Below, piece after piece: positions 43,452 to 54,939 of a stretch of DNA of 64,000 nucleotides. Position 1 is the stretch's first letter. Each line of letters starts with the position of its first letter. Location: NCBI RefSeq assembly GCF_052857255.1, contig NC_135498.1:91830757-91894756 (forward strand). Direction: 5' to 3'. The DNA comes from Amblyomma americanum (lineage: Eukaryota > Arthropoda > Arachnida > Ixodida > Ixodidae). The translations under genes were made by a program, and so were the position numbers. Under the pieces are notes generated by a model. That model did not search any database. It was not told the DNA's origin and saw only the letters and a list, made by a program, of their open reading frames with translations.

Positions 43452-44484
43452 TTATTGCATAGTCCCTTTAACTTCAGCTGAACCCTTTTCATTAGACTTT
43501 TCGCACTGGCATGCTTCGAGTACCGATATATACAGTCTTCCCAGATAGCAATTAAGACAATTTAATCTCCGGCTTCTGCAGCTCTTGCCGTTGATAATGT
43601 GCACTTCGTAGGTTGGTCTTGGGACAACACACACCGGCGAACCCGTATCAACGTCCATTAACAGCTCGACGCCGTTCCAGTGAAAGTGTCTAATCGGTGG
43701 CGCCAGTGATTCCTTCGCCGTTACTGACCATAGCTGGGATGCATTATCCGCGCGGTCGTTACCCGCGTGCGATGTGACGTTCACTAACCTTAGAGCCACA
43801 AAATGAAATTTAAAATTTTTATTTAGTGGCTAACTGGCGTTTCTTGGTTTTGAGCACATCAGAGCCAAATGCCCTTCTGCATCACAACTGTAACCGCGTC
43901 GATGACGCATTGAACAGGCGGCACCTTTATAACCCCTCTTTCCAGAGCATTCGCAGTGATTTTCACTTTCGTTCCGGTTCGCAGGGCAACGTCGCGGTGT
44001 CTTTAGTGATAGAAGATCCGCCAAGTTTCCTTCGCTGTTTATGTTCTGGGAATCAAGCTCTGCATTCTCAGACGCTGAGGCAAGCTTTTCTGCTTCTGCA
44101 AGATCCGTTTTTGCCAGCAACTGCTTTTGCAGGTTCTTTGAACGAACGCCACATACGATGCGGTCCCTCAACATCTTGTCTATACCAGCATTGTTCCGAA
44201 GTTGCAGTTCGTATCTCGACAATGAACGCCTGTACTCGTTCCCTTCCTGCTGTTGACTGTGAAAGAACGAAGATTTCGAAATCTCGTTCGATGTAGGGTC
44301 ACAGTACTTGTTTAGCTCGTCCACAACTGACTGATAGCTCAACGGGTTTTGCTTGTTAGGAGCGACTGGTCCGCAAAAGGCGTCAATGGTTCTTGACCCA
44401 AGCCTGGCAACTAGCAATGCTCTTTTCTTGGCACCTTCGGTTATTTCGTTAGCTTCGAAATACGCTTCAACTTTTACGAGCTAC
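43452..44484 (-). mobile_element. Ty3/Gypsy gag-protease fragment, copy 2
   Basis: Same content as 1093-2125, with the double zinc-knuckle Gag at 44417-43830 and the VDTGSPV protease motif at 43799-43452, differing by a few substitutions. No LTR or polymerase is attached. Confidence 0.72.
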
Positions 44485-44841
44485 GGTTGACGCTTATCTT
44501 TTCCTTCGTCGAACTCTGGCAGTGGCCCATGGCTGCGGGAGGTACGAGGCCTGGATGCTGTTGTCAGGCCTTTCTGTTCGGTGAATCCTCGTCGCCACTG
44601 TAGCAACCGGCCGGCAGCAGCGCGCCTGGCCAATCCAAACCAGGCAAGCAGTCGGCGCAAATGGCTGTAAAATCGCAAGCCACTGAACAAGCGCTGGCCA
44701 AGGAAAAGAAGGAAAATGAAAGAAAGGGGGGTTGTCTAGTGGCGCGCTTGGTCTTCGGCGCAAACGATAGCAGAGCGATAGGAGGCACACGTGACCCTGA
44801 CAGCGCAGTTCGCAGCAACACGCATGGAATTAACCACTCAC
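44485..44841. other. Unassigned spacer, presumed intron of paralogue A copy 2
   Basis: Counterpart of 2126-2482. It ends at the donor-like CGG/GTGAGT at 44841. Confidence 0.4.
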
Positions 44842-46350
44842 CCGAAAAAGGAAGCGACACTTTCTTGGGTAGTCACTGCCTCCGTGAGGGCGCATAGTTG
44901 TCGCAGGGTGGAAATGGCTGCGAGGCCCATCGCGAATTCGTTCTGCCTTAGGGGCATGCCACGGAAATCGGTTGTCGACTGCCTGAGCCTCGCGTTGTCT
45001 TGCAGCAACCGGCTCAGGCTAGCTTGGAAGCTGTCAACTCCTGCTCGAGACTCTTCAGGCTGAACCGCAGATCAGTGACGCGACACTCACGGAGGAAATC
45101 CAGCGATGCCATCTGGACTGTGCCATCGAGACTGAGCCGCCAAAGCTTGGTCCTCGCGTGGAGCTCCTTGAAGCATGCTTCCCGGAAGCGGAGCGACACT
45201 TTGCAGAATTGGCACACGTAGGCGCCACTCTTGTCACGCTCCGCCCGGACGTCCAGCTGCTCCAGGTTTGTGCATCCCCCGGGCCAGGCACGAGAGGGAG
45301 TCGGCCTGGTTGACGCCGCAGGGAGCGAGCGCCAGTGCCCGGAGGTGAGGAAGCGTGGAACCTACCACTGCGGACCCATTCGTGCCGCGGTCGCAGTGAA
45401 ATAACGCTAGGTTCAACTCTGTGATGTTGGAAACGCAGCTCTTTAAAAAGAGCTGCGTTCCCTCCATGTAGCGTTTGCAGGCGGTCACAGTTCTGAGCGG
45501 CTGCTCTTCAAACGGGACAAAGTGTGCAAGGCACAGTGACAGTGAAGAGACATCCTTCCAGCGCTCGGGATCCGCGACGACTTCAGAAAGGCGGCGGCGG
45601 TCTATGTCTGCAATGGCTTTCATGACCAGCACTGCTTCCTTGCTCCCTCTTAGTTCATGGTTCAGCAGCCCTTTATCGAACACGGTCACATTACGGGAAA
45701 GTACCGGCCTCAGCCGAAAACTTATGTTGTTGTGAACAATGTCTACGACTTGAACGCGGCGTGGCTCCCGATGGCGGGGTCTTCGTGGTGCTTCGGGGGC
45801 GAACACCCATTCGGAAGTCAACTTTAGCTCGTTCAAGTTTTTCAGGGGACGAGCCACTTCCATACTTAAACCTAGGTCGGCGATGTATACACTTGCGCCT
45901 TCTTTCCGGATAGAGTGGATGTGCAAGTTTTGCAGCCCGCGACAATGCTTGAGGAGGATCGTTAAAAATTCAACATTCTGTTGCGAAACCACCAGCTCTA
46001 AATACATGCTCTCCAGTTGCATGTCTGGCGGCTCGACGTTGGGGGCCAACAACTGCTCGTAGAACCGGCCATCGTGCAGCGTCCATTCGAGCTTTCGCAC
46101 TTGGCTTAGCTTAGTAGCTAGAAGATCGAACAGATGCCAAGGTTGAACGACGCAGTTAACACAATACAGTTCTTTCAAATAACTGCAGCTGGAGACGCAG
46201 TTTAGCAAGACTGCGGACGACAGCGAAAGGCAGTTAATGAATTCTAGCTTTTGCACACGACCCGAAATATTTGCCGCGTGAAATTGTTCCATCGTGCGCT
46301 CGTCGGCGTCGGGAGTGAATAGGAGCTTTCGAACGATACGAGGCGACTTC
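44842..46350 (-). pseudogene. F-box/LRR paralogue A, copy 2: truncated, two frameshifts
   Basis: As in copy 1, the F-box is absent and a deletion of about 10 bases near 45040 shifts the frame. In addition an extra C in a C-run near 45278 breaks the leucine-rich repeats, where copy 1 is still open. The last exon junction keeps the phase of gene B (TTTTTCGG/GTGAGT), unlike copy 1. At several codons where copy 1 differs from gene B, this copy agrees with B (LTSEW, VLSRN, NHELRG and DVSSL). Confidence 0.8.
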
Positions 46351-48278
46351 GGCAAGTTGGCGATGTTCTGTGTGCGGTGGCTTTCATGATCACGATCCCT
46401 TGCTCGTCCCCTCTTAGCTGATCGTTTCCCAGCCCGTTATCGAAAATGACCCGATTACGCCAAGCCGGCTCCGCCTGATCTCTTTAGCTTCCACAAAGAA
46501 TGCCTTCGCCTTGAACACGGCGCGGCTGCCGATAGCGGGGCTTTCATGGTGCTTCGGGGTCCATTAACAGTTCGTAGGTGTAATTTAACACGTTCCAGTT
46601 TCGTAGCAGACGAACCAAGTAATTTCCTTGTCCATGATATGCTGTATGCTTGCACGTTCTTTCCGGATTATGTGGATGTGCAAGTTTTTCAGTCGGCGAC
46701 ATTGCTTCAGGAGGAGCATTAAAAAGTCAACATATGCTGTTGCGCGGAGACTAGCTTCATGTAGTACATGCTCTCCAGTTGCACACCTGGCGGCTCGATG
46801 TTGGGGACCAAGGACGAGTTGTAGAACAAGCCATCGTGCAGCGTCCATTCGAGCCTTCTCACTTTGGTCAACTTGACAGTGTTCTGCCCGACCACGCATT
46901 CCGCTGGCCTCTGTGGAAGCCAGCGCCGTGCGCCCGCCATTGCGCAACGCAAGCCCGGACTCTCGGACATGTCGCGGCTTGCAGCTGATTCATCCAGGCA
47001 CGCCCGGCGGAATCCTCCCCCCTCGCAAGGGCCGGCTCGAGCCGCAACCGACGCTTCTCTGACGGCCCTTTCCCGGCTGCAAACATCGAACGGCCGAGCT
47101 CCTCTCGTCAAATTCAAACAGTGACCAGTGCCGTGACCTGATTGCAGGGTTTCAACGGCTGGCTGCTCGAAAGGACACCAGAGATTATAAAAGTCGAGCC
47201 GCGCGCCGGACAGGAGCAGCAGACGAGCAGACGGAGACATCAAGCGAGAACTCCGGCGCATCGCCCTACCTCTGTGTGAGCCAGTTGTGTTCCGGCCCCT
47301 GTGCCGATAATGTAACGCCCTTGCTTATACTGTACTACATAAATGTTTCGTTGACTCACCATCGCATTTCCATTTCGTCGCTCAGCTCTGCGCAACAGTG
47401 GCGGCAGGCTGAGGTGCCCCAGTCCCAACAGGGTGGGAGGCCCAGTCCTAACAACAGCTAGCAGAGCAAATGAATAAAAAGCTTGAACACGCAGTGCACA
47501 CAAAACAGTTCTTGCCAAATTATCTGCAGCTGGCAGCGAAGTTTAGCAGGGCTGCAGGCGAAAGCGGAGTGTTTTAGTGAAGTCTAGTTTTTCCACGTGG
47601 TTAGAAATGCTTGCTGCTTGAAAGTCCTGCATGGTGCGCTCATCGGTGTACGACGTAAATTTTAGTGCTCAAACAAGACGAGCCTGAAACACGACCCACT
47701 GAGCGTTTACATGAACCCGACCAAAGTCCGGGCCGAGTGGCCTCCGGTTCTCGGGTTCAAGTATACGTTAGGGGGTCGAGCTAATGACCGTCGAGATGGG
47801 CTAGTCCGACTGCAGCGGGTGGGTTGACTCGGCCCGGCCCGGTCGCGTCGGCTTACCGCCTCCTCTCTGATCTGGCGCCGCTGCGCAAGCCTCGCGTACC
47901 CCTCCTCTTCTAGCATCCGCGCGTGGTTTGCTTGCTCGATGTTAGGGGTAGCGGCGATCTCTGCCCGACAAAAAAACGAGTTAATATAAACGCGGTCGCG
48001 TCGGATGGTAAGCCCGACAACTGGCGCAGCCCGACTCAACCCGCCGCTTTCAGGTTCGTGTATACAAGGCCACATTCATGGTTGGAAAAAGCTTCTGCGA
48101 ACACTATCGGGCGTGATAATAGCCATACTTCAAGTGGCAGCATGCTGAAGTTTGCTGGAAGGAATCTTTTCTCGGGGCCAGTGACACGCACAAATTCTTG
48201 AAAAACAGGACTGTAGGCTCGGCGACCAAAGTCCGGCCACAAATATTGAAAACACTCACTTGGAAGAGAACTTTGCAT
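46351..48278 (-). pseudogene. F-box/LRR paralogue C, copy 2
   Basis: Matches 3991-5906: the F-box-like start near 48278-48070, the LRR pieces and the same truncation against paralogue A. It is interrupted by the solo LTR at 46880-47453 and by the GC-rich insert at about 47680-48060. Stops and small indels occur throughout. Confidence 0.73.
46880..47453 (+). mobile_element. Solo LTR in paralogue C, copy 2
   Basis: Begins TGTTCTGCCC and ends CCTAACA, flanked by ACAG on both sides (46876-46879 and 47454-47457). At 574 bp it is one base shorter than copy 1. The insertion site is shared, so it predates the duplication. Confidence 0.82.
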
Positions 48279-49059
<781 letters not shown>

Positions 49060-49315
49060 TAGACAAGGCAAATGAAGTGAGGGGCTCGTTTAACGAGCAT
49101 ATTAAGGAAGCCAACAGTCACCGAAATCAAGGTGCATAGTAGGGGAATGTTTCTTTTTTTTTAATATCTAGTGCCAATGAATTAGTTTTCTTTTTTTTTA
49201 AAGGAAATTACTTATAAAGCAGCAGAAAAAATAACCATGCCGCCGGTGGGATCCGAACCCACGACCTCCGAATATCGCGTCCGGTGCTCTTACCAACTGA
49301 GCTACGGCGACGGCT
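49060..49315 (-). repeat. tRNA-derived SINE-like unit, copy 2 first
   Basis: Same as 6703-6956. The tRNA-like head is at 49312-49239 on the minus strand with the same A-box, B-box and CGCGATA anticodon loop. Confidence 0.7.
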
Positions 49316-49540
49316 GTCCAATCTGCAGCTTTCGTGGGTATTTATGTTTTGCGTGTAAGCTAAGCTTGAGAGTGTTCACCAGCGCCACCCTCGTCCATAG
49401 CGGCGGACGTAGCACGTCCTGTAATACCGCAAGTGTGACGTAGAACGTCATCTAACGGCGGGGGCGGAAACTGTGCGAGAGCCCTCTTATGCTACCTATG
49501 GCATCAAGACTGCCAGAACCGAGACCCCCGTTAAGCTATT

Positions 49541-49795
49541 AGTAGACAAGGCAAATGAAGTGAGGGGCTCGTTTGACAAGCATATTAAGGAAGCCAACAG
49601 TCACCGAAATCAAGGTGCATAGGGGAATGTTTCTTTTTTTTTTAATATCTAGTGCCAATGAATTAGTTTTCTTTTTTTTTAAAGGAAATTACTTATAAAG
49701 CAGCAGAAAAAACAACCATGCCGCCGGTGGGATCCGAAACCACAACCTCCGAATATCGCGTCCGGTGCTCTTACCAACTGAGCTACGGCGACGGC
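49541..49795 (-). repeat. tRNA-derived SINE-like unit, copy 2 second
   Basis: Same as 7181-7434. The T-arm region has changed by two bases (GAAACCACAACC on the plus strand instead of GAACCCACGACC), which weakens the T stem further. Confidence 0.7.
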
Positions 49796-49800
49796 TCAGT

Positions 49801-49896
49801 TCCTTTAAAAAAAAGAAAACTAATTAATTGGCACTAGATATTAAAAAAAAAGAAACATTCCCCTATGCACCTTGAATTCGGTGACTGTTGGCTTCC

Positions 49897-49898
<2 letters not shown>
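49801..49898. repeat. Inverted arm of the SINE body, copy 2
   Basis: Reverse complement of about 49588-49687. It forms a stem with it, as in copy 1. Confidence 0.85.

Positions 49899-49974
<76 letters not shown>
49899..49974. repeat. (TA)n microsatellite, copy 2
   Basis: Pure TA tract, longer than the copy 1 counterpart at 7539-7600. Confidence 0.96.
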
Positions 49975-49976
<2 letters not shown>

Positions 49977-50100
49977 CCATTCCCCGCGAGGCGACACCTC
50001 CTCTCCCTTTACCCCAGCGGAGCACATCTGGTGTAGGCAACGGCGACTCAAGGTCGTTCGTGGGCCCGCGCAAAAGGCATACGGCGCGAAGTGCCGAAAT

Positions 50101-52463
50101 CAATATCAATCAATAATTTTATTTCTTCCTCACAAAAAGATTAGCGGAGAACGAGGAGGGCTCGAAGAAAAAGTGGAAGTTTCCACTTGACGAGCTTCGG
50201 GCCCCCTATTTATGAGGCATATACAGTGGAACATTAAGAAACATACATCTTTATACATTAGAAAGTTTAAAAGTCAGTATGTGTAATATGCAATACAAAA
50301 ATAATATACTCATTTTAGAGCCACAAATAAAGGTCAGTATGTACAAGGAATGCAGCCACGGTAGCACACCAATTCTACAAGAGAATTTCTAAAATACAAC
50401 AACAATTTCATACACGCTCACTGTCGCGTTACAAAGGACTTAAGCATATTGTTGGTAATGGTGCTTATGTTAATTCCTTGACAATGAAGGTGGTTTAATA
50501 GGGTCGGTAGGGCATGACGGAGCATTTGTTCAGATAGTCTTAAGCGTGAGTAAGGAATTTTCCAAATTAGATTAGTGCGTGTATTGTAGTGTCGTGTTTG
50601 AGGGGTCAAGTTAGCAAGTGTACGGAGAATTTCAAGCGAGTCATGCTTATATCGCTTTGCGAGGTAGAATGAGTACATATGATGGATGGAAAGAATGTCA
50701 AATTTAGTGAAAAGTTCGGATGTATGTTCACGATAATGAACATTTGCTATGCTGCGGATCGCTCTTTTCTGTAGGACATGTATGCGATTTAAATTACCAA
50801 GTGTTGTTTTACCCCACACTAAGAGACAGTAGTTAACATGTGAAAGGAAAAGTGAATTGTAAATGTGTAATTTAACGGCCGTCGGTAAGAACGATTTATA
50901 TTTAGTTATGACCCCAGCAGCTTTTGCTATCTGTGTGGTAACGTGGTCAATGTGCGTGTCCCAGGACATATTTTTGTGAAAGTGGACACCAAGACATTTT
51001 ACAGAATCTACGATTTCTACATCTGCGTCGCCTAAAGTGAACGTCATCTCTGGAGCGCTGGCTGCTTGTCTGGTAGTGAAAATAATGGCCTTTGTTTTAT
51101 TAGCATTAATCTGTAAAGAGTTTATTTCGCTCCAGGTGGTCAGTTTTTCCAGAGTGCTGTTTATTTCGGATTGAAGAGAATGATAGGAACGACTGCGAAA
51201 AAATATTGTCGTGTCGTCTGCATATGTTACGTATTCTGCGTTGCTACTAATGCACGTAATATTATTTGTGTACAAGTTAAATAATAGGGGACCAAGTATG
51301 CTGCCTTGGGGGACACCTGCTTTTATTGGCTGGCAAGAGGATAGAATTTCCTGTATGGAAACGCACTGCATTCTGTTTTCGAGGTAAGACTTTAAGAGGT
51401 CGAGAGGTATTCCACGTATTCCATATACTTCCAGTTTTTTTAACAAAGTAACATGGTTTATGCTATCGAATGCCTTCGAAAAGTCTATATATACACCTGC
51501 AATTACATATTTTTCTTCGATTGCTTTCAAAATTATTTCTTTTTGAGCCAAAAGAGCATATTCTGTGGACATTCCTTTTCTAAAGCCAAACTGAGTGGGA
51601 TTAATTAAATTATGTTTAGTGGCAAACTTGGTAATTCGTATGTGGATGAGTTTTTCTAGACCTTTTGAGAAGACTGGCAGGATGGAAATTGGCCGATAGT
51701 TTGTCAGATTATTTTTGTCCCCTTTTTTAAATATAGGGACTACCTTAGCGATTTGCATCTTCCTGGGGAAAGTGCCTGTTGAGAGGCAAATATTGTACAA
51801 GTATGTGAGCGGCGACAAAATGAGGTCTAGTGCATATTTTACTGGTTTGATCTGGATATTATCAATATCACAAGCAAAGCTGTTTTTCAGTGAATGGTAC
51901 ACAGCACAGACCTCAGTCTCGCTTGTAGGGTCAATGTAAAAACTTTGTGGGTTTCTAATCATTCCATTTATTGCCTCCGAGGAATGTGTGCTGGTGACCA
52001 AGTTTAGAAAAAAGGTATTAAATTCCTCTGCTAGCATCGCTCCCTTAATGACTTTATTGTTTAATATGATTTCATTAATATTTTCCTTTACGGGAACTCT
52101 ATTTAGCAGCACATTAATTTTTTTCCACATATGTTCAGCTTTTGGGGCACCACCAACTTCAAAGTAGTTACATAAATAAACCTGTTTTGCCTTTCGCAGC
52201 TTAGCATTAGTTTTGTTTCTATGCCTTTTAAAAATTTCCCAGTCTTTCAGATTGCGAGTGTTTAAGAACCTAGTAAATAGCTTTTCTTTTTTTCTTATTA
52301 ATTTCAAACAATCGTTATTGATCCAAGGTTTTCGAATTTTTCTTCTTTTTTTGCATGTTTTCATTGGAAATGAACTTGAGTATGCATCAATAAACAATCT
52401 CAAAAAAAGTTCATAAGCACCATCGGCGCTCGAGGAGCTATACACTGGTTCCCAGTTTACCGC
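50101..52463 (-). mobile_element. CR1/Jockey-like LINE, 2363 bp, copy-2-specific
   Basis: AGTGCCGAAAT is directly repeated at 50090-50100 and 52464-52474. Copy 1 has it once at 7715-7725, so the insertion boundaries are exact. The element runs on the minus strand. It is 5'-truncated (no endonuclease) and ends in a 317-bp 3' UTR with an ATTGATTGATATTG-type tail. Its frame is uninterrupted, pointing to a recent insertion. Confidence 0.95.
50418..52463 (-). CDS. LINE ORF2 reverse transcriptase, 5'-truncated but open
   Basis: About 681 residues remain open from the insertion edge to the stop at 50418. Motifs in order are VVPIFKKGDKNNLTNYRPIS, LINPTQFGFRKGMSTEYALL, VYIDFSKAFDSINH (first catalytic Asp), GVPQGSILGPLLFNLYTNNI, YVTYADDTTIF (catalytic Asp pair) and VKCLGVHFHKNMSW, then the thumb. 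The open frame continues upstream into duplicated flank DNA to an ATG at 52532, which is fortuitous. The endonuclease is absent. The NYRPIS...FSKAFD...YADD set and the 3' tail favour a CR1/L2/Jockey-group element. Confidence 0.88.
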   Translation of the reverse strand, partial: AVNWEPVYSSSSADGAYELFLRLFIDAYSSSFPMKTCKKRRKIRKPWINNDCLKLIRKKEKLFTRFLNTRNLKDWEIFKRHRNKTNAKLRKAKQVYLCNYFEVGGAPKAEHMWKKINVLLNRVPVKENINEIILNNKVIKGAMLAEEFNTFFLNLVTSTHSSEAINGMIRNPQSFYIDPTSETEVCAVYHSLKNSFACDIDNIQIKPVKYALDLILSPLTYLYNICLSTGTFPRKMQIAKVVPIFKKGDKNNLTNYRPISILPVFSKGLEKLIHIRITKFATKHNLINPTQFGFRKGMSTEYALLAQKEIILKAIEEKYVIAGVYIDFSKAFDSINHVTLLKKLEVYGIRGIPLDLLKSYLENRMQCVSIQEILSSCQPIKAGVPQGSILGPLLFNLYTNNITCISSNAEYVTYADDTTIFFRSRSYHSLQSEINSTLEKLTTWSEINSLQINANKTKAIIFTTRQAASAPEMTFTLGDADVEIVDSVKCLGVHFHKNMSWDTHIDHVTTQIAKAAGVITKYKSFLPTAVKLHIYNSLFLSHVNYCLLVWGKTTLGNLNRIHVLQKRAIRSIANVHYREHTSELFTKFDILSIHHMYSFYLAKRYKHDSLEILRTLANLTPQTRHYNTRTNLIWKIPYSRLRLSEQMLRHALPTLLNHLHCQGINISTITNNMLKSFVTRQ

Positions 52464-52474
52464 AGTGCCGAAAT

Positions 52475-53249
52475 GGCTCGCTGGCTGTAGTAAGGCTTTC
52501 GCTTTAAAGGTGCCTGCATGCGCACCCACCACACTCGCCGATCCAACCCCTCGTGGGGGTCCTTACAGTGCGACTGAAAAGCTACTGTGAGAGGAGAGTG
52601 AAAGGTCCTGGAATGAGGAAGGGGTGGTCCGACAAAGTGTGCAAAGTAGCCCTGCGAGATGCCCGCACGTGGGAGCTGCCGCCTCACCCTTTTAGAACCT
52701 GCTGTTGGGTTGGTTCAACCACACCGGGGATGGAGTGCGGCGGGCGCGCGCTTCCACATTCCGTGCGAAAGTTCCACAGACGCCGGCACCTCACCACGGC
52801 GAATAGAGGAAACGCCACGACGGCGATCGCTGACCGCGCAGTGTGTATCCGTGCGTGCCTTTGTGTAGTATTGCTTGCTCGTTGTGTTGTTCCCTGCTTC
52901 TTTTCTTCAAATCAACAGAAAATAACAAAGCAACCGCATGCGCAGTGTGCCACAGTGCACCAGCAGGGCCATTCACAGCAAAATAATCCGGCATTCATTT
53001 CCGAAGGACCCTCGTTTGAAGGAAGAATGGACAGTGGGTGACTGTCTGCAGCGCACATTTCGCAGAAGACGGTTTTTTCTGGAGGCGCACTTGTAAAAAA
53101 ACATTCGCCCCGACGTCTTTCTGCGGGTGCGAGCATTTCAGCGCGCGATATGCGATGTTTGCTCCTGTTATCCACTCAGGTTTTTGAGTGAAAGGGTACG
53201 CGGCTTTACGTCATCGTGAAACACTCGATGCGACGTACTATATTAGTGC
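52475..53249 (+). pseudogene. Empty Harbinger site and THAP-like relic, copy 2
   Basis: TCA at 52684-52686 is the unoccupied target of the copy 1 Harbinger element. Beyond it, the THAP-like fragment (VPQCTSRAIHSK, HSFPKDPRLKEEW) recurs with the same frame break at about 52930-53040. Confidence 0.35.
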
Positions 53250-53630
53250 TTGCTGACGTGGATAAATGAAGCCTCTTTTGGTCATGCAGTTTCTCTTGAC
53301 AGAGCAAACAGAGTAATGAATTCATGCTTGTGCAGCATGAATCCAGGTAGCAGCTACATATCCGAGCATCCTATTCCGCGAAGACAGGGTGCTGCTGACT
53401 TTTACTTTGATTTACAAGCCCCGTTCCGTGGTTTCGGAGCGATTGAGAGGGGACCGAGAAGGCTTGGAGGGGCTATCTGCATTGTTGCAAGCTTAGGGCC
53501 CTCAGCGTTGGAAGACACCTGCAATCTACACGTGCTAGGAAAATGCGATTTCGCCGCTTGCGACTGGCTTAGAGAGAATTTAGAAACGAGAACGCTTCCA
53601 AGATTTCGTCCACTTAGTGTTCGTAGATAA
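53250..53630 (+). CDS. Hypothetical protein of 126 residues, copy 2
   Basis: The same open frame as 15767-16147, with several substitutions and no indel. It is not recognised. Confidence 0.25.
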   Translation: MLTWINEASFGHAVSLDRANRVMNSCLCSMNPGSSYISEHPIPRRQGAADFYFDLQAPFRGFGAIERGPRRLGGAICIVASLGPSALEDTCNLHVLGKCDFAACDWLRENLETRTLPRFRPLSVRR

Positions 53631-54063
53631 TTTCTAATACACTTCGTTGTAAGTTATCAAAGGCTCTGGACAAATTACGCGTGTGGACGTACGACTGAAG
53701 GTCTTAATACAAAGACTGTCGATGTCTTGACTCCTTCATCCAGCTAGAAGATGGACAACTAACCTTCGCCCTTACGACGGAGGCGAGAGGTGGGGGCGAC
53801 ACGGTGAACTACTATAGGTGATAAGGAGGCAGCCGCGGAACCCCCAGACTGCTGCGGCGAAATCTACACATTCACTACTAGTGTTAACATGGCGTCCAAA
53901 AAGGCACAACCCTTTGGATAACTACAGTGTCTTCTCAAGGTGGCTAAGACAGTAGCAAAATTTAGAGCATGCGATTGCGGGAAATGTTCAATGCAATCTA
54001 TTTCTTCTGCTTTATAGTGTCGAAAGAAAAAACAACAACATTGAGCATGCACCTGGTAAGTAT
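53631..54063. other. Unassigned spacer, copy 2
   Basis: Counterpart of about 16148-16575; no gene is recognised. Confidence 0.5.
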
Positions 54064-54428
54064 CCTGCACTCAATACAATATTCAGTGCACACGGCAAGA
54101 AGTTGTCGTGACGCAGGGGTTCACTCGAACCCGGGTTCTTTCGGGTAGCGTGTCCGAGCCTTCGAGCTGAGGGTAGGTGGAAATTGAACGTTGGGAAAAC
54201 GAAAAACAAGCAGGTTTACTGGCACTTTGAGAAAACTTATTTACATAATTTAAAAAAGAGCAAACAGTCACAAATTAAAAGTTCATAGCGTCGAGTGACT
54301 GGATGAGCCTTGTGGCCAAGGCCCAGAGCGATCGTTCTCACTCAGGCCGCCTGCTCCGCCCTCTCACCACATGAGGCACAGATCGGAAGAGTGACACCGC
54401 ACATAGCACGCGGAGCACCGTGGGAATG
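54064..54428. other. 365-bp segment absent from copy 1
   Basis: Copy 1 has only a 13-bp duplicate (AGCATGCACCTGG) in this place. The segment shows no TIRs or target duplication. It contains TTTACATAATTTAAAAAAGA and could be a retroelement piece, but it is not recognised. Loss from copy 1 with a templated filler is more likely than insertion here. Confidence 0.55.
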
Positions 54429-54939
54429 GGCGAGGAGGATTCGGAGGTCCGCTGCTACTTCGTCCGAAGCTGTACATGTCCATCCAAACACCGGCGCTTG
54501 TCAGTCACGGTTAATTTCGGGAAGGCGCCGTTGTCTTCTTGCCCTGTCGTCTGACCACCACCGGTCGCGTCTTGCGAAGAAACAGACAAAGGGAAGGTCA
54601 TCTTCCCCCTTCCTGAAGAGCGTGGGAAAGATTCCGCAGGCGGGTTCCCAGCACATCTTTTGTTCTTGGGGTCCTCGTGGGGTCATACGACCTGTCGGAA
54701 TTGCCGCTACCGCATGATCATCCCTGCCGATTGAATCTTCGCTTTAATCTTCTTCGGCTGGTGTGCATCCCGTTCATAACAGAGTGTAGAAAAAGAGCAA
54801 TAATGGCGTTTATACAGGTGCAATCATGAGCAGCATCAGGCATGTACAAAACGGCTCGACGATTATTACAAGCCCGAACCGGGGTTGCTTCCTTGGTCGC
54901 AGGCGATAGAATTTTGGTAGCTGTGTCCTCGACGTCACC
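54429..54939. other. Unassigned spacer 3' of gene B copy 2
   Basis: Counterpart of about 16590-17098; it may contain the 3' UTR. Confidence 0.5.

Noticed and set aside
50418..52532. 704-residue LINE protein starting at 52532
   Set aside because: The first 23 codons lie in the duplicated flank beyond the insertion edge at 52463, so they are a chance fusion.
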